The notes: generated by a model not told the origin, from the sequence alone. A stretch of DNA of 8,032 nt from an uncultured Pelolinea sp. (GCA_937902055.1 CALGUJ010000034.1:1-8032), one strand, 5' to 3'. Positions 1-7,131 are shown, counted from the stretch's first letter. Program-made: numbers and translations.

Positions 1-49
1 ACGAGATATCCACTCGTGACTGGAGTTCAGACGTGTGCTCTTCCGATCT
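1..49. other. Illumina TruSeq adapter and index (assembly contamination)
   Basis: This stretch is library adapter and not genomic DNA. Positions 16-49 match the 34-base TruSeq read-2 / multiplexing primer site, ending in CTCTTCCGATCT. Positions 1-7 (ACGAGAT) are the end of the P7 sequence. Positions 8-15 (ATCCACTC) sit exactly where the 8-base i7 index belongs; their reverse complement GAGTGGAT agrees, from memory, with TruSeq index 23. Genomic sequence therefore starts at about position 50. Any annotation that reaches below 50 is artificial, including the apparent stop codon of the neighbouring gene at 27-29. Confidence 0.98.
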
Positions 50-734
50 CGCAATTATGATAGATAATCCTAAATTCAGGAGAATCCAGTTTCTGAACCA
101 ATTCTGTAATGTAATCTGATGAGAACTTCCCCAACTGTTTGGGTGAAAGCAAACCAGCAGTCGGCTCAGCCAATAAAACCCCGTCAGCTCCCAGTGATTT
201 GATAACGCAAATGTAATTTTCAATAAACGAATTACATTTTTCTATAAGCTTTATTGAGCTTTCAGGATCCAGTATCACCAATTCCAAAAATTCGCTAACG
301 CCAAACAATCTGCCTGCCAGCGTGAATGGACCAATCGTGCCCGCAATGACCGGGATATTAGGTTTCGCGGATACGATTTTCTGAAGTATGTTCAGGCAGA
401 ATTTTGTCCTCATCTCACCAATGTCCGGAACAGGAATATGGTTTATTTGAGTTGTGTCGGTTATCAATCGTCCGGTGACAACAGGGGCGCTGTCGCCCAA
501 GAATTTGACCTGGCTTCCAAAACATTCAGCCTCAATGCTAAGGTCCATGGAAGTCGTCATAAAATCCGGTTTAAAAAAATCACAGAACGCATGGATCGCG
601 TCTACTTGAGCGTTTTCATCGGTATACACAACCGGCAGGGATTTACGGATGAGTGCGGCGCCTACGTTAGTTCCAAAAACAAGCGATTTGCGTTGTTTTG
701 ATTTAATTACATAGTCCAATAAATTTATGTTCAT
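50..734 (-). CDS. MtaA/uroporphyrinogen decarboxylase-family methyltransferase, 3' end missing
   Basis: Members of this family (MtaA, MtbA, CmuA C-terminal domain, URO-D) are cytoplasmic TIM-barrel enzymes. Beside corrinoid proteins they usually move the methyl group from the methylated corrinoid to a thiol such as coenzyme M, or to a pterin. The 228 native residues show the family pattern: a GPFTLAG turn at about 135-141, a GADGVLLAEPTAG strand at 182-194 followed by LLSPKQ, and an IIYHNC segment at 223-228. His226 and Cys228 form the first half of the H-x-C...C zinc site that activates the thiol acceptor in MtaA-type enzymes. The base at 50 would begin the next codon with G, consistent with the usual HxCG. 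The reading frame then runs into adapter and gains a false IGRAHV tail. MtaA is about 340 residues, so roughly a third is missing. The ATG start has GAGG a few bases upstream and lies 17 bases after the regulator stop. The acceptor (CoM, tetrahydrofolate or other) cannot be decided. Confidence 0.85.
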
Positions 735-751
735 GTATCCTCAAAGTTATT

Positions 752-2806
752 TTATAGAGTGGCTTTGGTGCAAAACAATCGGATCTGCTTCATTACCGCG
801 ATCGGATCAGTCGCTTTTCTGATGTTGTTCTTCTCTCTCTCGCTCAGCAGCATGGAATTTAGCTGGTCGAGCGCCAGTGGAATTGAACAGTCGACCGGAA
901 TACTTAACGCAATTACGATATCCACCGGATCATTTTCCGGATGACCGAAAATAACCGGAGAGGCGAGCGTTAATAAACTCATCCCCAATTTTTTTGCTCC
1001 AGCAGCAAATGATGCATGCAGCAGAGCAACTCCAGGCCAGGCGACCATGAACGGGCCGAATTCACGAATCACCTCTTTCATGGACTGAATGTAGCGTTTC
1101 TCGATAATCTGGTTTTCCAGCAAAATTGAACCGGCCAACTCAGTAGCCTGACCCCAATCCGAGGCTTCTTTTTGCAGGGCGACCATATTTTCGTCCAGCA
1201 ATTTGTTGAGCGGCGGCCCATCGGGTATGGATATCTTGGGTAATTTACAGTCCGCGCCGGTCTCCTTGTAGAATGTTTTATTCAAATTGTCTATATCTTT
1301 CTCCCTGAACATCACATCCACAACCAAAACCGGCGGCGCACCGATCAGTTGAAAAGGAATGGTGCTGATAATAAAATCGATACCGGAGAATTTTTTCCTC
1401 CTGAGCAATTCTTTATATGAAATGACGTCCTCAATGACGATCTCGGGGAATTCGGATTGGATCTTCGTTTTCAAAAGAAGGGCAGAAGCAGCGCCGGTAT
1501 TGCAGACCAACAAAATTGTCTTGTTGTTTCTCTTTTGGTAATGCAGTTTTTCCAGAGCCGCCGCGATGTGAATTGTAAGGTAACCGATTTCGTCCGGATT
1601 ATCCGACAAAAAGGAAAATCCACAATCCTGAATACACTGGCTCACCAGATAATAAACCCTTGGATAATCCTGCCTGATTTCTTTGGTGATCGGATTTTCT
1701 TCCGGAAATTCAAAGCTGGATCGATAATATAGACTATTCAGGTGCAGAACAAGGTTAAGCTTCAATTCTGAATCAAGAATGAGGGAGGGGTGCATCCTTT
1801 TCGAAATCTGGCAGAGAAATGATTCAACACTTTCGATCAGTTCTTTGCCATTACCCGCCAAGTCTTGGGGGTCAAAAGTATCCTGTTCAATCGGCCTGCG
1901 GGATTGGGCATCGATGAAATATTTAATTAAGTAGGATACCTCCTCCAACCCCAGAGTGATCTCGTAATATTTACAAATCCTCTTTGTAACAAATTCTACC
2001 CAGTAATACTCATTTTTTTGTTTGAAATCACCCAATCCCGGGCATATCAGCCCAATCTTTCCTCCTCTTTTTATTCTGGTAATCAGTATCGCCAACCTGA
2101 GGATCAAGCGGTAGTTGTTTCGATCGGTGATATGAATGTCAAGAATCGTATTTAGAATATTGTTCAGGTAATAAAAATTAATTTCCCTGAGATAAGCATC
2201 AATTTCCCCAACAAAAGAATGATATTGATTTTTCTTCGTCTTGCCGGAGAAGCAATATTCCATCAATTCATCCTGCTGCTTGAACTCATGCGCTCCTTTG
2301 AGAATGCATTTAAAGATGGATTCACGAATATCGGCTTCCAACCCTTCAACCCAATATCCAAAATTAGGTTTGCTATTGACCTCGACGTTATACCGATTCA
2401 GCCATTCTTTTGCCTGGGTGATTTCTTTTATTGCCGTAGACCTGGATATTGAAAAAATTTCTTCGAAAAAGCTAAGATTCAATGGTTTATCTTGCGTAAG
2501 AAGGTTGAAGATTATCAGATACAACCTTCTTTCTTTCGAGTAAAAAATCACTTGCCCGAGATTGTTGAGCAGCTTATCAATATTTTCCTGCGAGGCTTGA
2601 ATCTTCATCCCCGAATTTGTCTTGATCCGGATTGTGATCCCATTATCCTCAAGCCATGGTTTTACCTGATGAATGCGGTAGTTCACCGATCTGGCGGAGA
2701 TTCCGACTCTCTGACCGATATCATCGGCAGAGACAGGCGCAGATAATTGACACATTATGCGAAGTATCTCTGCTGTGCAACTATCGATTTCAAATATCAG
2801 GCTCAT
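752..2806 (-). CDS. PRD-domain transcriptional regulator with EIIB- and EIIA-like PTS domains (BglG/MtlR type)
   Basis: This 684-residue protein has the layout of MtlR/LicR-type regulators, DNA-binding proteins whose activity is set by PTS phosphorylation. Domains in order: an N-terminal winged HTH (about 8-70), a second Mga-type HTH (about 105-155), PRD1 (about 200-305), PRD2 (about 325-420), a GatB-like EIIB domain (about 428-515) and a PTS_EIIA_2 domain (about 555-680). PRD2 keeps both likely phosphorylation histidines, His355 (LVLHLN) and His413 (YLTIHIAAALE). The corresponding PRD1 places appear to be Arg (LILRLAI) and Lys (YLIKYF). The EIIB-like loop has Cys435 (LVCNTGAAS) and the EIIA-like domain has His597 (GVALLHAS). 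DNA-binding HTH domains, not an RNA-binding CAT domain, suggest a promoter-bound activator, although such proteins are often labelled antiterminators. It lies inside the PTS/methyltransferase operon, 119 bases after EIIC, and probably controls it. No clear Shine-Dalgarno sequence precedes the ATG. Confidence 0.92.
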   Translation of the reverse strand: MSLIFEIDSCTAEILRIMCQLSAPVSADDIGQRVGISARSVNYRIHQVKPWLEDNGITIRIKTNSGMKIQASQENIDKLLNNLGQVIFYSKERRLYLIIFNLLTQDKPLNLSFFEEIFSISRSTAIKEITQAKEWLNRYNVEVNSKPNFGYWVEGLEADIRESIFKCILKGAHEFKQQDELMEYCFSGKTKKNQYHSFVGEIDAYLREINFYYLNNILNTILDIHITDRNNYRLILRLAILITRIKRGGKIGLICPGLGDFKQKNEYYWVEFVTKRICKYYEITLGLEEVSYLIKYFIDAQSRRPIEQDTFDPQDLAGNGKELIESVESFLCQISKRMHPSLILDSELKLNLVLHLNSLYYRSSFEFPEENPITKEIRQDYPRVYYLVSQCIQDCGFSFLSDNPDEIGYLTIHIAAALEKLHYQKRNNKTILLVCNTGAASALLLKTKIQSEFPEIVIEDVISYKELLRRKKFSGIDFIISTIPFQLIGAPPVLVVDVMFREKDIDNLNKTFYKETGADCKLPKISIPDGPPLNKLLDENMVALQKEASDWGQATELAGSILLENQIIEKRYIQSMKEVIREFGPFMVAWPGVALLHASFAAGAKKLGMSLLTLASPVIFGHPENDPVDIVIALSIPVDCSIPLALDQLNSMLLSEREKNNIRKATDPIAVMKQIRLFCTKATL

Positions 2807-2845
2807 TTTCGGAATAGAAAAGCAAATGGATTAATTTATTTTCTT

Positions 2846-2882
2846 TCGAGTTTACCTCCATATAACATGAAGGTAAACTCGA
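2846..2882. repeat. Perfect 12-bp inverted repeat in the EIIC-regulator gap
   Basis: The arms at 2846-2857 (TCGAGTTTACCT) and 2871-2882 (AGGTAAACTCGA) are perfect reverse complements around a 13-base loop. It is the only strong hairpin seen between genes of this run. The transcribed (minus) strand is A-rich and not U-rich after the stem, so it does not look like an intrinsic terminator. The minus-strand 3' arm includes GGAGGT, a good ribosome-binding sequence, but no start codon follows at a usable distance. It could be a regulator operator, or an mRNA stability or processing hairpin that sets lower expression of the downstream regulator. The role is inference. Confidence 0.6.
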
Positions 2883-2925
2883 GATTAGGGGACTTAGGAT
2901 CAGTTTGTTATTTTAGCCAGATTTT

Positions 2926-3282
2926 TTACAAGCCTCCGCCGATCAGCCTGCCAATCAATGTGGCAATAAGGCTGTGGGGGTAGAAACCGTTCGCAAAGTG
3001 GGTGACCATCAAGCCAGTTTGATCCGCTGCGAGAAGGCCTGACTCATGCGCGAGCTGATTCATCACCGGAGCCGTATAACTACCGGCATAAATGGCGAAG
3101 ATCACAAAAACGGTTGTGGTCAAGAAAGATTTGACCAGGTCGCCTTTGCATAAGGCTGCCGCCCACATCGAGAAGAACACAATGAAGGTCAGATCGCCCA
3201 AAGGCATCACTTTACTTCCCGGCAGGGTAATTGAAAGAATGATGGCAACCGGAACCATCAGGATGCTTACCGCCAGAGCGGT
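2926..3282 (-). CDS. PTS galactitol-type EIIC, C-terminal part (after frameshift)
   Basis: This is the C-terminal quarter of the permease whose N-terminal part ends at 3267. The frame is open from the shift point and reads TALAVSILMVPVAIILSI, then LPGSKVMPLGDL, the stretch that follows the conserved DPAI region in GatC-like permeases. The first internal ATG is at 3258, which alone would give a 110-residue fragment. No Shine-Dalgarno was seen before it, so separate translation is unlikely. The segment has about three more hydrophobic spans and ends IGRLIGGGL. Joined with the upstream part by one restored base, the protein would be 425 residues, close to the roughly 420-450 usual for galactitol EIIC. 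Confidence 0.75.
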   Translation of the reverse strand, partial: TALAVSILMVPVAIILSITLPGSKVMPLGDLTFIVFFSMWAAALCKGDLVKSFLTTTVFVIFAIYAGSYTAPVMNQLAHESGLLAADQTGLMVTHFANGFYPHSLIATLIGRLIGGGL

Positions 3283-4202
3283 GCATTCCCGGTGCCAATG
3301 GCAGGATCAAGGCCAATGAACAAATCTCTTCCGGGGGCTTTCGTTTCCAGGAATTTCTGCGCGCCTTCCGAGATGGGGACCAAACCCTCCATCAAGATCG
3401 AAATCATTTTGGGTTGAATGTACATGACGGCAGCGAGTTTCATCGCCAAATTAAGAGAATCCGAGAAAGTTCCACCGGACAGCAACCCCATAGCCAAGCC
3501 AATCACCGCGCCAATGAAAATCGGCTCGCCAAAAATGCCGTACTTTTTGGTCAGTTCTTCAGGCGTAATTTTTGCCTTTTTCAGTCCGGGAATTCTATCG
3601 AAGAGCCAGACGATAGGCTTGCCGATTAGACCCCATTCCGCATAACCGGCGGCGTAAGAAGCAATGCCCTCAAAACCAAAATAATCATGCATCAAATACT
3701 GGGTAAGATCGCCAACTTTTAAGTTAATCAAATGGACCAGGGTAGCGAAAACAACACCCAACGCAAAACTACCTGTCAGTGTCTGGATGATCACACCCGC
3801 AATGATCGATTCCCAATAATCCCAAATATTGACGCTGAGGACTTTGGTCAATCCCAATCCCAAGAGAATCAGGTTCGTGATGATACCGATGGGAATGAAG
3901 ATCATGCCGATATTTGAAGCCCAACCGATCGCAGCGAAGGCACTCCAACCGACATCGAAAAACGTGGTTGCACCGCCGAAGCGCTCACTCAAGGCCATAC
4001 CGACATTGCCTACGCTGGACAGAAAGTAATCCAGGATCAGGTAGATGCCGACGAAACCGATGCCTGTCAGCAGAGCAGCCCTGATTGAACCTTTCAATCC
4101 AATTCCGAAGACCAATCCAAGCAGCAGCATAATCGCGGGCACCATCAAAATTGGCCCAAGATTATAGATCGCCTGGAAAACCGACAAAATACCATCTAAC
4201 AT
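3267..4202 (-). CDS. PTS galactitol-type EIIC, N-terminal part (truncated by frameshift)
   Basis: This encodes the membrane permease subunit of a galactitol-class PTS, which carries the substrate across the membrane while it is phosphorylated by the EIIB protein. The 311-residue product begins MLDGILSVFQAIYNLGP and has repeated long hydrophobic spans (about 13-36, 43-60, 86-120, 131-160, 226-243, 251-271). Family landmarks include the YGIFGEPIFIG loop (221-231), QPKMISILMEGLVPISEGA (263-281) and GRDLFIGLDPAIGTGNA (291-307). Only residues up to about 307 are native: PLWR and the TAA at 3269-3267 come from a shifted frame. The start is firm, with GGAGG a few bases before the ATG, 31 bases after the EIIB stop. 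The likely substrate is a polyol or related compound, but EIIC sequence alone does not name it. If the frameshift is genuine, the permease would probably be inactive. Confidence 0.85.
   Translation of the reverse strand: MLDGILSVFQAIYNLGPILMVPAIMLLLGLVFGIGLKGSIRAALLTGIGFVGIYLILDYFLSSVGNVGMALSERFGGATTFFDVGWSAFAAIGWASNIGMIFIPIGIITNLILLGLGLTKVLSVNIWDYWESIIAGVIIQTLTGSFALGVVFATLVHLINLKVGDLTQYLMHDYFGFEGIASYAAGYAEWGLIGKPIVWLFDRIPGLKKAKITPEELTKKYGIFGEPIFIGAVIGLAMGLLSGGTFSDSLNLAMKLAAVMYIQPKMISILMEGLVPISEGAQKFLETKAPGRDLFIGLDPAIGTGNAPLWR
3280..3285 (-). other. One-base deletion (frameshift) in EIIC
   Basis: On the coding strand the original frame reads GGG AAT GCA CCG CTC TGG CGG TAA. Adding one base after the C at 3283 gives GGG AAT GCN ACC GCT CTG GCG GTA, or G-N-A-T-A-L-A-V. 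This runs directly into the open C-terminal frame SILMVPVAII with no loss or duplication of family sequence. The shift point is bracketed to a few bases around 3283/3282. No homopolymer slippery run or following hairpin was seen that would suggest programmed frameshifting. It may be a real mutation or an assembly error. Confidence 0.8.
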
Positions 4203-4233
4203 TTTTCCTCCATTTTTTTATTTAATATTGTGA

Positions 4234-4527
4234 CTACAAGGTCTCGATATAATCGAGGATTTTCCGATAGAACTCGTCCAACCCTCTGTTTGAAAGCAAC
4301 GGGATTCCATCAAAGACCGGAACTCCCATTTCTCTCTTGGTAACTGCCGTGGCGACTATAAGGTCCGGCTTACCCATGCTCACCAGGGCATCCAGGTTTG
4401 AAATTTGCCCCTTGGTAATAACGGCCTCGATATCATGGCTGGATAACTCGCGTGATAATTTCGTGGCTGCCATGGTTGAGGTGGCCATTCCAGTAGCGCA
4501 CACAACAACGATCTTTACCTTTTTCAA
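4234..4527 (-). CDS. PTS galactitol-type EIIB
   Basis: This is a 97-residue cytoplasmic phosphocarrier that takes phosphate from EIIA and hands it to the substrate in EIIC. It begins MKKVKIVVVCATGMATSTMA. Cys10 sits in the P-loop that follows the first strand and is the expected phosphorylated residue; GatB-type proteins more often have CGTG where this has CATG. Length agrees with GatB (about 94). The start codon is TTG at 4527-4525, supported by a strong AAAGGAGG five bases upstream and by the need to keep the first beta strand and Cys loop; no ATG fits. The gene lies 32 bases after the corrinoid protein gene, 31 bases before EIIC, and ends with TAG. Confidence 0.9.
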   Translation of the reverse strand: MKKVKIVVVCATGMATSTMAATKLSRELSSHDIEAVITKGQISNLDALVSMGKPDLIVATAVTKREMGVPVFDGIPLLSNRGLDEFYRKILDYIETL

Positions 4528-4559
4528 ATTTTCCTCCTTTCTAAAATATTTTGTTTATT

Positions 4560-5207
4560 TCAATTGGCTTGCATTGAAAATAATTTCTTCGCCAAATCAA
4601 CCGCTTCGGACGCATTTGCGCTATAAAAGGCCCCGATTTCCTCGGCGAACTGAGGGGTGACCGGCGCTCCGCCAACCATAACCTTCACCTTGTCGTAGAC
4701 CCCCCTGTCCTTCATTTTGATGATTGTCTCTTTCATCATCATCATGGTTGTGGTGAGCATGGCGGACATGCCAATCACCTTGCAGTTCTCTTTAATTGCC
4801 ATATCGATAAAAATTTCAGGTTCAACGTCATTACCCAAATCGATAATTTCAAAACCTGAGCCTTCCAGCATCATACCCACCAGATTCTTGCCGATATCAT
4901 GAATGTCACCCTTGACCGTACCGAGAATCACTTTGCCGCTGGATTTAACACCGCTCTTGATCAGCAATGGTTTCAATACCGTCATGGATGATTTCATAGC
5001 CCTGGCAGCCAACAAAACTTCAGGCAGAAAGAGGTCGCCGTTCTTAAAATCAACCCCAACCTTATCCATGCCTTTGATCAGGCCATCATTCAAAATCGTT
5101 TTTGCATCAATCCCTTCCGCTAAAATGCTTTCCGTGATCGATAATGACTTATCGGAGTCACCCGAATAAATTGCATCCTGCAATTGGGCAAAATCGGCGT
5201 TTCCCAT
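4560..5207 (-). CDS. Corrinoid (B12-binding) methyl-carrier protein, MttC/MtbC family
   Basis: This 215-residue cytoplasmic protein carries the methyl group on its cobalamin cofactor between MttB and the acceptor methyltransferase. The N-terminal helical cap (B12-binding 2-like, about 1-85) contains GDLFLPEVLLAARAM (57-71). The Rossmann B12 domain follows with the base-off/His-on motif GDIHDIGKN at 100-108: Asp101, His103 and Gly106, where His103 is the lower cobalt ligand. SAMLTTT (148-154) and VMVGGAPVTPQFAEEIGA (177-194) complete the cofactor cradle. The ATG overlaps the MttB stop by one base (TAATG), with AAGGAG inside the end of mttB, so translation is probably coupled and made in step with MttB. 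Length and motifs are intact. Confidence 0.94.
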   Translation of the reverse strand: MGNADFAQLQDAIYSGDSDKSLSITESILAEGIDAKTILNDGLIKGMDKVGVDFKNGDLFLPEVLLAARAMKSSMTVLKPLLIKSGVKSSGKVILGTVKGDIHDIGKNLVGMMLEGSGFEIIDLGNDVEPEIFIDMAIKENCKVIGMSAMLTTTMMMMKETIIKMKDRGVYDKVKVMVGGAPVTPQFAEEIGAFYSANASEAVDLAKKLFSMQAN

Positions 5208-6652
5208 TAATTTACTCCTTGAGATAATTTTTTATCCGCTTCGATTAGCAGTTCAGAAATTTGTTTTTCCTTGACCTCGTCAAGAGGATTTGGAACATGA
5301 TTCACCAACAGATGATGGACTTTATCAACAGCGCGATCAAACATGGTCTTTGAACCCTCCGCCATCCAATTCGCCCTTGCCAAACGGGTGACCAGTTTCG
5401 GCCTGAAAGTATTATCGCGATAGTGCTTGAGGGTATGGGGATGCGTGAGCAGATTGCCGGTGGTCACGCTATCTTTGACCGCCTCGAACCCCAACATCTC
5501 TTCATCGACGGCGAAACCCTCTCTCGCGCGATCGACCATGCCAACCAATTCATCATCAATAACAAGCTGGGCGAAATTGACTACCAATCCACCCTGAAGG
5601 TGACCGGCACCGGTCAAGATATCCACGCCAGCGATGGCGGGCATCAGCGAGAAATACGTGTTTTCAATTCCCGCCTGGCAATCCGAAGTCGGGGAATCCG
5701 TGTAGGGGCCATGCATGTTCACCGGCATGTGATAGGCTTCCTTGGCTAATTGAACACCGGCGGTAACCAAGAGCGCGTTCTCAACCGAACCGGTCAGGGC
5801 ATACCCGATCGCCATATCCATGACCATGATTCTGGGCGCAAAGATCATCGGCATGCCCGGATTGGTCAGTTGACCAAACACGACTGCCGCAAGCATTTCC
5901 ACATTCGACATCAATAAAGAACCGGCGAGGGTTACCGGGCCGGTAGCGCCGGTTATCGGCATGCTGCAAAGCTCCAACGGAATACCATACTTGCCGCACG
6001 CCAGAATCGTCTCGGTCAACACCTCCGGATGTTTCAGGGGGGCTACCGGCGATTCAAGCATGGTGATCAGCGGCCTGCTTCTCAGGTTTTCCTCGCCGCC
6101 GGCGACGATCGCTGCCATTTGAATGAAATACGGCAGGCTTTGGGGATTCAACAAGCGGATATTGATATGCTTGCTGGTATTTCTGAACATCATGGCCAGG
6201 GTATGAAGATCGCGCGTCTCCGGCCTTGAATCCTGTTCATAGACCGGGGCGGCAATCTGGGTATTGGGCAAGGCGTCAACCAGTTTGGCGTAGTTCGCAG
6301 AATCTTCCCTGGTCGCATTGCGAAGCTCACCGGAATCCAGGTCGATCACCTGGCCAGGCCCACCGCCGTTTCTGCCAAATAATTTTCCCTTTCCCAACAC
6401 AAAATCGTTCTTCTCATCGCGCCCCCCACACGTAAAATCACTTTTTACCGTTTTAAGGGCTTTGTCGACCAGGGCAGGCGGGATAAGGATCCTGTTTGAA
6501 TCTTTATCCTGTTTTGCACCCAGATCAACCCAGGTGCGGCGCGCTTTTTCCTGCAAGACCTCAATGCCGACTTCGCTGAAAACGCGCAGCGTCATTTCAT
6601 GAATCTGGTTGATCTGATTGCCGGACAGAATTCTCCATTTGTTATCGATCAT
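5207..6652 (-). CDS. Trimethylamine methyltransferase (MttB) superfamily protein, non-pyrrolysine type
   Basis: MttB-superfamily proteins move a methyl group from a quaternary or tertiary amine to a cognate corrinoid protein. Non-pyrrolysine members include the glycine betaine enzyme of Desulfitobacterium and the carnitine and proline betaine enzymes of Eubacterium. This 481-residue protein is full length. Visible family segments are FGRNGGGPGQVIDLDSG (92-108), PITGATGPVTLAGSL (232-246), NMHGPYTDSPTSDCQAG (312-328) and GAGHLQGGLVVNFAQLVID (348-366). No amber codon interrupts the frame, so it is not the pyrrolysine trimethylamine enzyme. The ATG has AGAGG upstream and lies 14 bases after the EIIA stop. 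The corrinoid gene overlaps its end, which pairs the two. The true methyl donor is unknown; flanking PTS genes suggest a PTS-imported compound (inference). Confidence 0.93.
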   Translation of the reverse strand: MIDNKWRILSGNQINQIHEMTLRVFSEVGIEVLQEKARRTWVDLGAKQDKDSNRILIPPALVDKALKTVKSDFTCGGRDEKNDFVLGKGKLFGRNGGGPGQVIDLDSGELRNATREDSANYAKLVDALPNTQIAAPVYEQDSRPETRDLHTLAMMFRNTSKHINIRLLNPQSLPYFIQMAAIVAGGEENLRSRPLITMLESPVAPLKHPEVLTETILACGKYGIPLELCSMPITGATGPVTLAGSLLMSNVEMLAAVVFGQLTNPGMPMIFAPRIMVMDMAIGYALTGSVENALLVTAGVQLAKEAYHMPVNMHGPYTDSPTSDCQAGIENTYFSLMPAIAGVDILTGAGHLQGGLVVNFAQLVIDDELVGMVDRAREGFAVDEEMLGFEAVKDSVTTGNLLTHPHTLKHYRDNTFRPKLVTRLARANWMAEGSKTMFDRAVDKVHHLLVNHVPNPLDEVKEKQISELLIEADKKLSQGVN

Positions 6653-6666
6653 GTATAGCCTCTTTA

Positions 6667-7131
6667 CTAAGAATTAAAATGTATTTCACTATTCAATACT
6701 TCAAGCACTTCTTTTGGATTTTTGGCACGCCGGATTATTTCGATCTCTTCATTCTTTTCGAAGAATTCCGAAAAACACTGCAGCAGTGAAATTTGCGATT
6801 CACAGGCCACAAGCGCCAGCAGGAACACCAAATCCACATCGATCTCTCCATCACCTCCCATTATTCCGAATTTCACAGGTGTGGTTAATACACCGACGGC
6901 AATTGCCATTTTGTTGACATGGATACAATCCGTATGCGGGATCGCTATTCCGGTAGACCCAACCTGAATGCCGGTGGCGTAAACCTTTTCACGATCAAGC
7001 GCAGCCGCGATAAAAGTATCCTTAACATATCCTTCATCAAGCAAAAGGCCGCCAAGGGTACTGATCACATCTGCCGCATTTTCGGACTCCATTTCAACCC
7101 TGATAAACTCTTCCTTGAAATAATCATTCAT
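6667..7131 (-). CDS. PTS EIIA, fructose/mannitol/galactitol type (PTS_EIIA_2)
   Basis: This 154-residue cytoplasmic protein accepts phosphate from HPr and passes it to EIIB. It is a single PTS_EIIA_2 domain, of GatA-like length. The active-site motif GIAIPHTD lies at 61-68, with His66 the phosphorylated residue, followed by VNKMAIAVGVL and the VDLVFLLALV strand. It is the first gene of the run, 14 bases upstream of mttB. A PTS component thus heads the transcript and is separated from its EIIB and EIIC by the methyltransferase pair. The ATG at 7131 has only a weak ribosome-binding match (GGATTG, rather far), but no better in-frame start was seen. It ends with TAG. Intracellular PtsN-type regulators share the fold, but the nearby EIIB and EIIC favour a transport role. 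Confidence 0.88.
   Translation of the reverse strand: MNDYFKEEFIRVEMESENAADVISTLGGLLLDEGYVKDTFIAAALDREKVYATGIQVGSTGIAIPHTDCIHVNKMAIAVGVLTTPVKFGIMGGDGEIDVDLVFLLALVACESQISLLQCFSEFFEKNEEIEIIRRAKNPKEVLEVLNSEIHFNS

Noticed and set aside
27..49. Native stop codon and C-terminus for the URO-D-like gene
   Set aside because: These bases are adapter; the stop at 27-29 and residues IGRAHV are artificial.
2846..2882. Rho-independent terminator between EIIC and the regulator
   Set aside because: The minus strand after the stem is A-rich with no U-tract, and the plus strand has no gene upstream to terminate.
3258..3285. Programmed frameshift in EIIC
   Set aside because: No slippery heptamer and no obvious downstream structure; a simple one-base loss explains the data.
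5423..5749. Plus-strand open frame of 108 codons inside the MttB gene
   Set aside because: It lies opposite a well-supported gene, has no recognisable family sequence, and matches the codon shadow of the minus-strand gene. The other plus-strand open frames in the window were rejected for the same reason.
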